From Pirellulales bacterium (GTDB lineage: Bacteria > Planctomycetota > Planctomycetia > Pirellulales > Lacipirellulaceae): a DNA stretch of 64,000 nucleotides. The DNA is taken from assembly GCA_020849945.1 (NCBI GenBank), contig JADZFK010000161.1:1-64000 (forward strand), given 5' to 3'. A program made the position numbers and the translations under genes. Each line of letters opens with the position of its first letter. Position 1 is the first letter of the stretch. The notes beneath the pieces are model-generated. The model was not told the origin of the DNA. It made no database searches and worked only from the letters and a program-made list of their open reading frames with translations. This document shows positions 29,714-38,988 of the stretch, piece by piece.

Positions 29714-32533
29714 CTACGTGGCGAGCATCTTGCGGATGGTATCTTTGGCAATTTGGAGAGCTTCAGGTAACTTGTGAGGTTCCTTGCCGCCGGCTTGGGC
29801 CATGTCGGCACGACCTCCGCCGCCACCTCCCACGGCACTTGCCACCGGGCGTATCCACTCGCCGGCGCTAAGTTTCCGGGCCTGTAAGTCGCGGCTGATG
29901 CCGGCAATCAACGTGACTTTGTCGTCACCCTGCCGGCTCGCAAGCAGCACGGCCGAGGATTCGGTCTTTCCACGAACCTGATCGATCAGTTGCCGCATCA
30001 GGTTTCCCTCGACCCCCGGCAGCTCGGCCACCACGACGGTAACGTCGCCCACTTGCTCAGCCGATTCGAGCAGTCGATCGCCAGAAAGCGGCCCGGCCGC
30101 CGCCCGTTCGGCCAGTTGCTTTTCGAGTTGTGCGGCTTCATTCTTTAGAGCCACGATACGCTCGGGCACCGCGAGGATGGCCACCGACAGCATGCGGCCG
30201 ACTTCGGCCAGGCTGGATTTCAACTCTCCGAAGGTTGGTTTGGCAGCCGCCATCCCAGCCGTTTGAGGCTTGGCCTGCTCGGGTGCCAAGCCGCCGGTGG
30301 CCAGTGCTTTGCGAAGTTCCTTCACGCGGCCGGCCATTGCGGTAGCGGCCGCAATCATCTCATGCGGTAGCACGCCGAGGAGTCGCGCGGCTTCGTTCGA
30401 GGCCGCTTCAATCTGTCGAATATAATCGGCCGCCTTTGCGCCGGTGAGGGCCGTGATGCGGCGTGTGCCGGCCGACACGCCCTCTTCGCTCAGGATTTCG
30501 AAGCACGCCACTTCGCTCGTGTTCGTCAGGTGGGTGCCTCCGCACAGTTCTTTGCTGAAAGCCCCCATCGAGACCATCCGCACGGGGTCGGGATACTTTT
30601 CGCCAAATAGCATCATGGCACCTTGTTGACGAGCCTCGGCGAGCGGCAGTGTTTCCCACTTAACCGGCGCGGCCGCGGTAATCTGCGTGGCGACATCCGC
30701 GCAGATCGCCGCCAGTTGCTCGGCGGAGACGGGGCTAAGGTTCGTGAAGTCGAACCGAAGCCAGTCCTCATCCACCTTCGATCCTTGTTGCTGAGCATGG
30801 GTGCCGAGGTTCTTCTGCAACGCGTAGTGAAGGATGTGCGTGGCCGAGTGCGCGCGGCGGATGCCGCCGCGGCGGTTGGTATCTACGCTGGCCCGCACCT
30901 TGGCGCCTTCGTTCATAGTGCCGCGCACAAGGTGGCCGTGGTGGATCGTGAGGCCACCATCCTTCTGGGCATCGGTTACGAGGAACTCGAAGCCATCGCC
31001 GACGAGTTTGCCCGTGTCGCCCACCTGTCCGCCACTTTCGCCGTAGAACGGGGTGCGATCGAGAACAACGCGGACCGGGTTCTTGTGTCCGACCTCTTCC
31101 ATCTTGTCGCACAGGTGATCGTTCGGGGCCGTGCCGGCAATGATTCCTTTTACAACGGCATCGGCCTCGGTCGTTTCGTAGCCCAGAAATTCGCTCGCGT
31201 GCAAGGCCTGCTTGAGCGAATCGACCGGACCGCGAGCGCCCATCACGGCGTGTTGCACCTTGCCCGAGGCTTCGCCGTGTTGCTCCATTGCGCGTTCGTA
31301 GCCTTGCCAATCGAACGCCAAATTATGTTCCGCCGCAAGCGACTCGAAGAGTTCAGGAGGCACGCCATAGGTTTGGTAAAGCTCGGCGGCAACCGCGCCA
31401 TCGACCGTGACGCGATTATCGCGCCGCATGGTGTCGAACACGCGGTCGATGTGGTTGAGACCGGCGTCGATCGTGCCGAAGAAGTTCGCCTCCTCTTTTT
31501 CGATGACCCCGCTCACGCGTTTCACCGTTTCGCCCAGTTCAGGGTAGGGCTGTTTCATCATTTCGGATACGATGGGCACGAGCTTATGCAGGAAGGGTTG
31601 GCGGAGGCCCATTTGGTGACCATCCAGCACGGCCCGACGCAGCAGCCGCTTTACCACGTACTTCTCCTTGTTCGCGCCAGGATAAACATTCTCGTGTACG
31701 GCAAACGTACATGCCCGAATGTGATCGGTAATTCGACGGAGTCGGCGACCGTCTTCCGAGTCGTATTCGTACTTCTTGCCGCAAACATCCGCGGCGGCCT
31801 GCACGATGGGGTAGAGAATATCAATGTGGTAGTTCGTCGGTACGCCTTGCAGCGTCGAAGCACACCGCTCAAGCCCCATGCCTGTATCGATGTTCTTCGA
31901 AGGCAGCGGCCGCAAGTTGTTCGGCGGCGCGCCGACCCGATTGAACTGCGTGAACACAAGGTTCCAAATTTCCACCGCCTTGCTACCTTCGGGGTGGTAA
32001 TAGATTTCGCTGCATGGCCCGCACACGCCATCCGGCCCTTGGGTCGGCGCGCTGGCGGGCCAAAAGTTCTCGTCCTCGCCACAACGCTCGATCCGCTCGG
32101 TGCGAAGGCCGATGTCTCGCTGCCAAATGCCGGCCGCTTCGTCGTCGTCGCTGTAGACCGTCACGGTCAGTCGTTCGGCCGGCAGGCCTAGCCATTTCTT
32201 ATCGGTGAGGAACTCCCAGGCCCAGTGAATGGCTTCGCGCTTGAAATAGTCGCCGAAACTGAAGTTGCCGAGCATCTCGAAGAAGGTGTGATGATAGGCC
32301 GTGCGGCCCACGTTATCGATATCACCCGTCCGCAGGCACTTCTGGCAAGTAGTTGCCCTCGTGAAATCGAGCTTCACCTTCCCCAGAAAATGGTCCTTGA
32401 ACTGATTCATGCCGGCCGGCGTGAACAGAACCGAAGGGTCCCAGGTCGGCACGAGCACATCGCTCGGGCAACGCTTGTGCCCCTTGGTTTCAAAAAAGGC
32501 AAGATACTTTTCGCGGAGTTCGTTGGTTTTCAT
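29714..32533 (-). CDS. alaS: Alanine--tRNA ligase
   Basis: MKTNELREKYLAFFETKGHKRCPSDVLVPTWDPSVLFTPAGMNQFKDHFLG; HSATHILHYALQ; CGGTHLTNT; start at MKTNEL. Confidence 0.97.
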   Translation of the reverse strand: MKTNELREKYLAFFETKGHKRCPSDVLVPTWDPSVLFTPAGMNQFKDHFLGKVKLDFTRATTCQKCLRTGDIDNVGRTAYHHTFFEMLGNFSFGDYFKREAIHWAWEFLTDKKWLGLPAERLTVTVYSDDDEAAGIWQRDIGLRTERIERCGEDENFWPASAPTQGPDGVCGPCSEIYYHPEGSKAVEIWNLVFTQFNRVGAPPNNLRPLPSKNIDTGMGLERCASTLQGVPTNYHIDILYPIVQAAADVCGKKYEYDSEDGRRLRRITDHIRACTFAVHENVYPGANKEKYVVKRLLRRAVLDGHQMGLRQPFLHKLVPIVSEMMKQPYPELGETVKRVSGVIEKEEANFFGTIDAGLNHIDRVFDTMRRDNRVTVDGAVAAELYQTYGVPPELFESLAAEHNLAFDWQGYERAMEQHGEASGKVQHAVMGARGPVDSLKQALHASEFLGYETTEADAVVKGIIAGTAPNDHLCDKMEEVGHKNPVRVVLDRTPFYGESGGQVGDTGKLVGDGFEFLVTDAQKDGGLTIHHGHLVRGTMNEGAKVRASVDTNRRGGIRRAHSATHILHYALQKNLGTHAQQQGSKVDEDWLRFDFTNLSPVSAEQLAAICADVATQITAAAPVKWETLPLAEARQQGAMMLFGEKYPDPVRMVSMGAFSKELCGGTHLTNTSEVACFEILSEEGVSAGTRRITALTGAKAADYIRQIEAASNEAARLLGVLPHEMIAAATAMAGRVKELRKALATGGLAPEQAKPQTAGMAAAKPTFGELKSSLAEVGRMLSVAILAVPERIVALKNEAAQLEKQLAERAAAGPLSGDRLLESAEQVGDVTVVVAELPGVEGNLMRQLIDQVRGKTESSAVLLASRQGDDKVTLIAGISRDLQARKLSAGEWIRPVASAVGGGGGGRADMAQAGGKEPHKLPEALQIAKDTIRKMLAT

Positions 32534-32831
32534 GGAAGAGGGGATTGGATGCAGGGCGCGGCGACCGCGCCCCATACTATCCGCTGTTAATGGATGGATC
32601 GAAAGCTGCGATCGCGGAGCAACGCAATGTTAAGCCCCAACATGTACCAAGGCTGTGCGATCGCAGCGGAACGCGGCCTCCACCGGGTTTCTTGACGCCG
32701 TGCCAAGCCGGTTGCCAGCGAAGTGCTCGAATATACCGTTTTTTCCAGCTTTCGGGCAGCCCAGCCCAGCGGCCGGTAGAACGTCCGCTTCGAGAAAACA
32801 AAGTTGTCCGCTGGCCCCGCGAGAGGAAATT

Positions 32832-33006
32832 GTACTCCGCTCGCTCCGAACTTGTGAGGGAATGTTCATTCGAGTTAGCGGCGGCCGCCAGGCCGCTGTT
32901 TCAACCGGTCATTTCTACCACTTGTGCCGATACCGGTTGCTCGCGTTCCCAAAAAATCACAGCCTCCCTGCGAGAGGAATGTCATCTCGCGGAGCGAGAT
33001 GAGTAC
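32832..33006 (-). repeat. Dispersed repeat family R1, copy D (175 bp)
   Basis: gtactccgctcgctccg ... attcgagttagcggcggccgccaggccgctgttt ... ctcgcggagcgagatgagtac. Confidence 0.85.
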
Positions 33007-33080
33007 ACTCCATCCGACCCACTACCCAGCGGCCAGGCGATGGTTTGCATCGCGGAAGAGGGGATGTTGGCGATGAGTCG

Positions 33081-33398
33081 TTAGGGAATCATGTTGTCGA
33101 GTAACAACTTGGTGATGAGTGCTACGGCCATTCCCCAGGAGAAACTCATGAGGGTTCCTATGGTGATGTACTCGGCCTCGAGACGGTTTCTCCGGTCGCT
33201 GAGCTCGCCGAAGCGGAAGACCGATTTGGCAGCGATCAGGAAGCCAACACCCTCGGGGTGCGCGGCCAAGACCAGCAAGAAGATAAGAAAGCGTTCGAGT
33301 TGGCCGATGAGTTTTCCGCCATCGGCGAAGCCGCGAGCCTGAGGTGCCGATGCAGATGGGTCGTGTGCCGATTTGAGTTCCGTGGCGAAGCGATTCAT
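33081..33398 (-). CDS. DUF3307 C-terminal-like membrane protein
   Basis: GGKLIGQLERFLIFLLVLAAHPEGVGFLIAAKSVFRFGELSDRRNRLEAEYITIGTLMSFSWGMAVALI. Confidence 0.65.
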   Translation of the reverse strand: MNRFATELKSAHDPSASAPQARGFADGGKLIGQLERFLIFLLVLAAHPEGVGFLIAAKSVFRFGELSDRRNRLEAEYITIGTLMSFSWGMAVALITKLLLDNMIP

Positions 33399-33478
33399 AT
33401 GTACGTCGAGACGAAGCTATTGCCGCCAATCGTGGCGAGGAAGGCTCCGGCGAGGCACACGAAGATGGCTGTGAGCAT
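33395..33478 (-). CDS. 27-aa hydrophobic peptide, ATGA-overlapping with the downstream membrane ORF
   Basis: MLTAIFVCLAGAFLATIGGNSFVSTYI*, stop overlaps the 33398 start (atATGAat). Confidence 0.4.
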   Translation of the reverse strand: MLTAIFVCLAGAFLATIGGNSFVSTYI

Positions 33479-33548
33479 GGAAACACCAAGTTCCCGGGGT
33501 TGGATATAGCGCTTATGCGCTATAAATACATAATATAGCCATTAAACG

Positions 33549-34220
33549 CTATTTTCTCTGATAGCTCGCCCAGAATAGCTCGAACTCGGCAATTGCTCGA
33601 GAAATCGAGGACCAACCGGCCGATTTCAGGCTTCGGTTAACAGAGGGCTGCTCGATCCGTGGACTCCACAGCGTACCGATATCTTCTTGTTTCCAGCCTC
33701 GTAGCGCGCCAGTCATGGCGAGCGCTTGTTTTTCGGACCAATGCTGACTTGCCAGGGAATCGATCAAATCGAAAGCAAGGTCCCATTGGTGGGTTGCTTG
33801 AAGGTCGTGGGCGGCGAACGCCATGCGGCGTTTGCGAAGCCCTTCCCTCAACAATTGGCCTGATAATCGAAACGCTTCGCCATCGCCTTCGGAAACGTTC
33901 TTGCCGGGCACGAAATCGATCGCACCGATGCCGACGACGAATCGCGTATCGCACTTCAAACCGGAAGAGCGGAGGTGCGCTCGGTACAACAACCCGGCAG
34001 CAAGTGTCTTGCCTGGATTGGTTAGCAACACTTGCCAGGAATCTCCGCTGAAGATGTCAACATCGAGAGGCATCACTTTGCGTCCTAGCCATTCCTCAAG
34101 GAGCGAGGAGCCGGTTTTCATGGACTTAAAAAGCAATTCTCGTTGGAACTTGTCCAACTTAGTCGAGCCAACGACATCACCCGAAATAACACCGTATAGC
34201 TGCTCGTAATCAATATTCAT
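33549..34220 (-). CDS. SatD-family protein
   Basis: YGVISGDVVGSTKLD..DVDIFSGDSWQVLLTNPGKTLAAGLLYRAHLRSS..RFVVGIGAID; SatD-like signature. Confidence 0.75.
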   Translation of the reverse strand: MNIDYEQLYGVISGDVVGSTKLDKFQRELLFKSMKTGSSLLEEWLGRKVMPLDVDIFSGDSWQVLLTNPGKTLAAGLLYRAHLRSSGLKCDTRFVVGIGAIDFVPGKNVSEGDGEAFRLSGQLLREGLRKRRMAFAAHDLQATHQWDLAFDLIDSLASQHWSEKQALAMTGALRGWKQEDIGTLWSPRIEQPSVNRSLKSAGWSSISRAIAEFELFWASYQRK

Positions 34221-34229
34221 GGCAGGCGG

Positions 34230-36077
34230 TTAGATTGAAAGTGCTTGACGTTCCGCAACGCGACGCCGGATCAGGTCGAGGTCGTCGTTGGGCGTGGCCG
34301 CGATAAGGCGGCGGGTGTACTCTTCGCGTGGGTTGTTGTAAATGTTTTCCGAGGGGCCGAATTCAACGATCTTGCCTTCGTTCATCACGGCCATCATGTC
34401 GGCCATGAACTTGACGACGCTCAGATCGTGGCTAATGAAAATGTACGTGAGGCCGCGCTTATCTTGCAGTTCTTTGAGCAAGTTGAGTACCTGCGCCTGC
34501 ACGCTCACATCGAGCGAGGAGACCGATTCATCGCAGATGATGAATTCAGGCCCGGCGGCCAGCGCGCGGGCAATGCACACGCGTTGCCGTTGCCCGCCGC
34601 TAAACTCGTGCGGATAGCGGCGGAGGAAATCGGGCTTCAGCCCGACTTCGCGGAGGAGCTCCGCGGCGCGGTCGCGGCGATCGGCGCGATTTGTGCCGAT
34701 CCGCTGAATCACCATCGGCTCGGTGACGGCCGTTTCGATCGTCATCCGCGGGTTCAGTGACCCGTAGGGGTCTTGAAAAACGATTTGCATCTTGCCGCGC
34801 ATCGCGCGGAGTTCGCTGCCCGAAAGCTGTGCCAGGTTGACGCCACGGTAGAGCACCTGACCGCCGGTGGGTTCGATGAGCCGGAGGATCGCGCGGCCGG
34901 TTGTGGTTTTTCCGCAGCCGCTTTCACCCACCAGCCCCAGCGTTTGGCCCGGGTACACGTTGAAACTGACGCCATCCACGGCCCGGATGTAATCGACGGT
35001 ACGGGCAAGGATGCCACGCTTGACGGGGAAGTGAACTTCCAGGTTGCTGACGGCAAGCACGGGTTGCGTGCCTTCCTCGATCGACTGGGTTTGTGGCGCG
35101 TGGTGGCCTTCTTCCCACGGGTGGCCAATTACGGCCAGTTCGCTCTTCGGGTGGAGCAATCGGCCGCGGCCTGTGGTTTCGAGGTGTTTCAAGCGTGCCG
35201 CATCCATCTTCTTTTCGATAACGCGAATCGAGCCCTCTTTCGTCACGGTTTCCATGAAGTCATCAACGGTGGGCAACCGCCGGTACTTGGTTTCCAGCCG
35301 TGGCCGGCAAGCCAGCAAACCTTTCGTGTACGGGTGCTTGGGGTTCGCAAAGATATCGAGCACCGGCGCGTATTCCACTTCTTCGCCGCGGTACATCACG
35401 AGCACATCGTCCGCAATTTCGGCAATGACGCCGAGGTCGTGCGTAATGAAGATAATGGCCATGCCGCGTGTATCGCGCAGCTTGCGGAGAATTTCGAGAA
35501 TCTGGGCCTGGATCGTGACATCGAGTGCGGTGGTCGGCTCATCGGCGATGAGCAGTTGCGGGTTGCAGGAAAGGGCCATCGCGATCATCACACGCTGTTT
35601 TTGGCCTCCCGACATTTGGTGTGGGTAGGAATCGATACGTTGCTCCGGCTTGGGGATGCCGACCTCGCGCATCAAGTCGATCGTCCGCTGCCGGGCCACG
35701 GTTCGGCTCACCCGCTGATGCAGGATGATGGCCTCCATGATCTGTGAGCCTACGGTGAAAACCGGGTTGAGCGAGGTCATCGGCTCCTGAAAAATCATGC
35801 TAATATCGCGGCCGCGGATCGATTGCATTTCGCGCTCCGGCAGGCCGACGAGGTCGCGCCCAAGGAACGAAATGCGTCCCGATTCAATCTTGGCGTTTGA
35901 CGTAAGCAGCTGCATGATCGAAAGCGAGGTAACACTTTTGCCGGAACCGCTTTCGCCCACGATACCCAGCGTGCGTCCCGGCTCAAGCCGAAACGTAAGC
36001 CCATCGACGGCGCGGACAACGCCCTCTTCGGTGTGAAAGAATGTGCGGAGACCATCAACTGCGAGGACAGTAGTCAT
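34230..36077 (-). CDS. Fused double-ATPase dipeptide/oligopeptide ABC transporter protein (DppD-DppF type)
   Basis: Two ABC cassettes: [33 protein letters not shown] and [39 protein letters not shown]. Confidence 0.93.
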   Translation of the reverse strand: MTTVLAVDGLRTFFHTEEGVVRAVDGLTFRLEPGRTLGIVGESGSGKSVTSLSIMQLLTSNAKIESGRISFLGRDLVGLPEREMQSIRGRDISMIFQEPMTSLNPVFTVGSQIMEAIILHQRVSRTVARQRTIDLMREVGIPKPEQRIDSYPHQMSGGQKQRVMIAMALSCNPQLLIADEPTTALDVTIQAQILEILRKLRDTRGMAIIFITHDLGVIAEIADDVLVMYRGEEVEYAPVLDIFANPKHPYTKGLLACRPRLETKYRRLPTVDDFMETVTKEGSIRVIEKKMDAARLKHLETTGRGRLLHPKSELAVIGHPWEEGHHAPQTQSIEEGTQPVLAVSNLEVHFPVKRGILARTVDYIRAVDGVSFNVYPGQTLGLVGESGCGKTTTGRAILRLIEPTGGQVLYRGVNLAQLSGSELRAMRGKMQIVFQDPYGSLNPRMTIETAVTEPMVIQRIGTNRADRRDRAAELLREVGLKPDFLRRYPHEFSGGQRQRVCIARALAAGPEFIICDESVSSLDVSVQAQVLNLLKELQDKRGLTYIFISHDLSVVKFMADMMAVMNEGKIVEFGPSENIYNNPREEYTRRLIAATPNDDLDLIRRRVAERQALSI

Positions 36078-36081
36078 ACAG

Positions 36082-36585
36082 TAGCCACAAAAAGGCACAA
36101 GAGACACAAATAAGAGGACTGTGGTTTTACATCTCGTCAGGTGGCGAGTTGTTTTGATCGAGTGTGAAGATGTACTTCTTGATGAACAGGCGAGGAGCAC
36201 CGAAGTTGATCAGCAAACCATGCTCCTTGCCGGATGAACGAAGGTAACCAATCATTTGAGCAATGTGATCGTTCACGATTGCGTTGCACGCCTTGATTTC
36301 GACGATCAAGCAGTTTCCTATCAGCAAGTCGACATAATATTCTCCAAGAATAGTACCATCTTCATCGTAAACGCTAAGTGGATGTCGGGTATGAACAATC
36401 AGACCAATCTTTGCAAGTCGATGTGCCAAGGCGCGTTCGTAGACTTTCTCCAAGTGCCCATGTCGAAGGTAATTGTGAATCGCAAAACTCGTCTCTCTCA
36501 CAATGTCGCATAGCTCATTGATAGTTTTTCACTTCTTTCCCATTGCCAGCCCACTTTTCGTGTTCTTTGTGCTTTTTTGTGGCTA
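36082..36585. mobile_element. Candidate 504-bp element: GxxExxY gene inside CCAC-type terminal inverted repeats (copy c)
   Basis: tagccacaaaaaggcacaagagacacaaa (left) and tttcgtgttctttgtgcttttttgtggcta (right) are imperfect inverted repeats surrounding ORF 36127-36501. Confidence 0.6.
36127..36501 (-). CDS. GxxExxY protein
   Basis: GHLEKVYERALAHRLAKIGLIVHTRHPLSVYDEDGTILGEYYVDLLIGNCLIVEIKACNAI...GYLRSSGKEHGLLINFG; GxxExxY motif present as GHLEKVY; PD-(D/E)xK-like D..EIKA. Confidence 0.9.
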   Translation of the reverse strand: MRETSFAIHNYLRHGHLEKVYERALAHRLAKIGLIVHTRHPLSVYDEDGTILGEYYVDLLIGNCLIVEIKACNAIVNDHIAQMIGYLRSSGKEHGLLINFGAPRLFIKKYIFTLDQNNSPPDEM

Positions 36586-37680
36586 TCACTTAGCTTGCCT
36601 CAACCTTGGGTCGGTCGCTTCTTGCAAACCTTCGCCGACGAGGTTGTAAGCCAGGACGGTGAAGAAGATGGCAAGGCCGGGGAAGAGCACAAGCCACCAC
36701 ATATTCAGGTTGCTGCGGCCAGCGTCGAGCAGCGCGCCCCAACTGGGGTTGGGGGGCGGGGTGCCGAAGCCAAGGAAGCTCAGGCCGCTTTCGAGCAGGA
36801 TCGCGGAAGCGATGCCGAACGTGATCGGCACAAGCACAGGCGCAAGCGAGTTGCGAAACACGTGGCGGTACATGACGCGATACCAAGGCACGCCGAGCGC
36901 GCGGGCAGCCATCACAAAATCGGCTTCCCGCAACCGAATGAATTCGCCGCGCATCAGGCGGGCGATGCCCGTCCAGCGGGTGAAGCCCAGCACGGCCATG
37001 AGATGCCAAATCGTGGGCCGTTCGAGGATCGCAATGAGAGCGAGAATGAGCACCAGGGGCGGTACGCACATCACAAGTTCGATGAGGCGGCTCAGCAGCA
37101 TATCAACCCAGGAGCCAAAGTAGCCGGCCAGTGAGCCGACAACGATCCCGATCACCGAGGCAATCCCCATCGACACGAAACCAACGAGCATGGCCGTGCG
37201 GGTGCCATGCACCATCTGGGCGAAGACATCGACGCCCGAACGGGTCGTGCCAAACCAGTTATACCGCGACGGGCTACCCGTATCGCGCGCCGGGTTGGCC
37301 GGCAGGTCGGGCCACTCATTCGCCCGCACGCGCCGGTACGGGTCTTGATATACGAGCGGCCAATACGCCCAACTCTCCGGGTCTTTCTTTGTCAAATTCG
37401 CCGGATAGACGCCGCGAAATCGATCGATGAGAAAGATCGGGTGCTCCCACTTACTGTAGAAGTATCCTAACGCGGGGAAGTACAGATTCCCCTTGTAAGA
37501 ACACACGAGCGGCTTGGTGCCGACGATGGCTGGCGAAAAGAGCGCAACGAGGCCCATGAATGCCACGTACACGAAGGCGGCCATCGCTAACTTGCGTCGG
37601 CGGAAACGACGCCATGTCTCCACCCAGAAGCCAGGCGACCGGGGCAAGGTGGTTTTAACGGGGGGGGAAGTAGTGGGCAT
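36586..37680 (-). CDS. Dipeptide-type ABC transporter permease (DppC-like)
   Basis: RLIELVMCVPPLVLILALIAI..GWTGIARLMRGEFIRLREADFVMAARALGVPWYRVMYRHVFRNSLAPVLV. Confidence 0.92.
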   Translation of the reverse strand: MPTTSPPVKTTLPRSPGFWVETWRRFRRRKLAMAAFVYVAFMGLVALFSPAIVGTKPLVCSYKGNLYFPALGYFYSKWEHPIFLIDRFRGVYPANLTKKDPESWAYWPLVYQDPYRRVRANEWPDLPANPARDTGSPSRYNWFGTTRSGVDVFAQMVHGTRTAMLVGFVSMGIASVIGIVVGSLAGYFGSWVDMLLSRLIELVMCVPPLVLILALIAILERPTIWHLMAVLGFTRWTGIARLMRGEFIRLREADFVMAARALGVPWYRVMYRHVFRNSLAPVLVPITFGIASAILLESGLSFLGFGTPPPNPSWGALLDAGRSNLNMWWLVLFPGLAIFFTVLAYNLVGEGLQEATDPRLRQAK

Positions 37681-37717
37681 CGGCGAAACGGGGCGGTGGG
37701 CGCTAAGCCGCGAGCGG

Positions 37718-38710
37718 CTAGTGGTAAGTCACGCGGGGGTCCACAACCGCGTACAAAATGTCAGCCAGCAACTGGCCAATGAGCGTGAGAACCGAAAACA
37801 AAAGCACCAATCCCATTGTGGTTGGGTAATCGCGCATGCGGATCGATTCAAAAAACAACTTGCCCATGCCGGGCCAACTGAATATCTGCTCCAAAATAAT
37901 ACTGCCGCTCAGCAGCGCCGGCAGTTCGAGGCCGATCATCGTTACGAGCGGAATCAGCGTGTTGCGAAACGCATGATGCAACAGGATACTTCGCGATCCC
38001 ACGCCTTTGGCACGGGCCGTGCGAATGTAATCTTGTCGGATGACTTCCTCCATGTTTGCCCGAATGAATCGGCTGTAAAACGCCAGCGCGCCATAGGTAA
38101 AGCATGCCACCGGCAACAACGAATGGCAAAACAAATCGCTGAACTGCTGGACGAACGAAAGCTCGGAATAATTATCGCTCGTCATGCCAAAAAGCGGCAA
38201 CTCGAAGCGAGTACCCTTCAGCTTGATTGAAAATAGAACCTGCAAGCCGAGCGCCGCTACGAACGCGGGCAGCGAGTACAGCATGTACAGAAGAACGCTG
38301 ACGGCCCGCTCATCGGGCTTGCCGCTCCGTGCCGTAGAGTACAGGCCGAGGGGGATCGCAAGCAGGTAGGAAATGAGCAATGACGAAATTGTCAGCAGGA
38401 GCGTCGGCCCGACCCGCTGGCCAATAACCTTTGCAACCGCCGCGTGGTGCGTAAGCGAACTACCCAGGTCGCCCTGGGCGGCCTTCGCTAGCCACTTAAA
38501 GTACGCCTGATACCAAGGCAGGTTCAGCCCAAACTCTTCCCGCATCCGTTCGATGTCTTCAGCTCGCATATTCCGACCCGGGTCTACCGATTCCAGCTTC
38601 ACAAGCACCGGGTCGCCCGGCATCATGCGAATCAGGCCGTACACAAAGAACGTGATGAACAGCAGCGTCATCGACCCCAACAGCAATCGTCGAACAATGT
38701 AGCTTGTCAT
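37718..38710 (-). CDS. Dipeptide-type ABC transporter permease (DppB-like)
   Basis: MTSYIVRRLLLGSMTLLFITFFVYGLIRMMPGDPV..FIRANMEEVIRQDYIRTARAKGVGSRSILLHHAFRNTLIPLVTMIGLELPALLSGSIILEQIFSWPGMGKL. Confidence 0.95.
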   Translation of the reverse strand: MTSYIVRRLLLGSMTLLFITFFVYGLIRMMPGDPVLVKLESVDPGRNMRAEDIERMREEFGLNLPWYQAYFKWLAKAAQGDLGSSLTHHAAVAKVIGQRVGPTLLLTISSLLISYLLAIPLGLYSTARSGKPDERAVSVLLYMLYSLPAFVAALGLQVLFSIKLKGTRFELPLFGMTSDNYSELSFVQQFSDLFCHSLLPVACFTYGALAFYSRFIRANMEEVIRQDYIRTARAKGVGSRSILLHHAFRNTLIPLVTMIGLELPALLSGSIILEQIFSWPGMGKLFFESIRMRDYPTTMGLVLLFSVLTLIGQLLADILYAVVDPRVTYH

Positions 38711-38988
38711 GGGCGGCGGAAAGCGACGCGAGGAGTTCTAAGAAATTGCTGTGATGGCAAGGGCCGATTGCCGACTTACAACGGATTCGGTCGAGAGAAA
38801 ACCGGACCGCATAACGGGATTGCCGCGATGAACTGGAGAATCTGCCAGGCAGCCATCACGAGTGGGTCGCTCTCCGCAATCAATCTTTTCTTCTACGGGC
38901 AATGTCCTGAAAATCCTGCCGATCCTGTTATCCTGTCTAATCTCATCCTCGAGTCGTCTCGATGTCCTAACGATCAAGTTTCCGTTGA

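Noticed and set aside
30623-32191. 522-aa ORF (+) opposite alaS
   Set aside because: Antisense shadow ORF; alaS is unambiguous on the other strand.
34773-35747. 324-aa ORF (+) opposite the ABC ATPase
   Set aside because: Antisense shadow; ATPase motifs are clear on minus strand.
36127-36501. GxxExxY protein as a classical transposase
   Set aside because: No DDE, HUH or Tyr/Ser recombinase motif; only a PD-(D/E)xK-like core, so called a candidate element rather than an IS.
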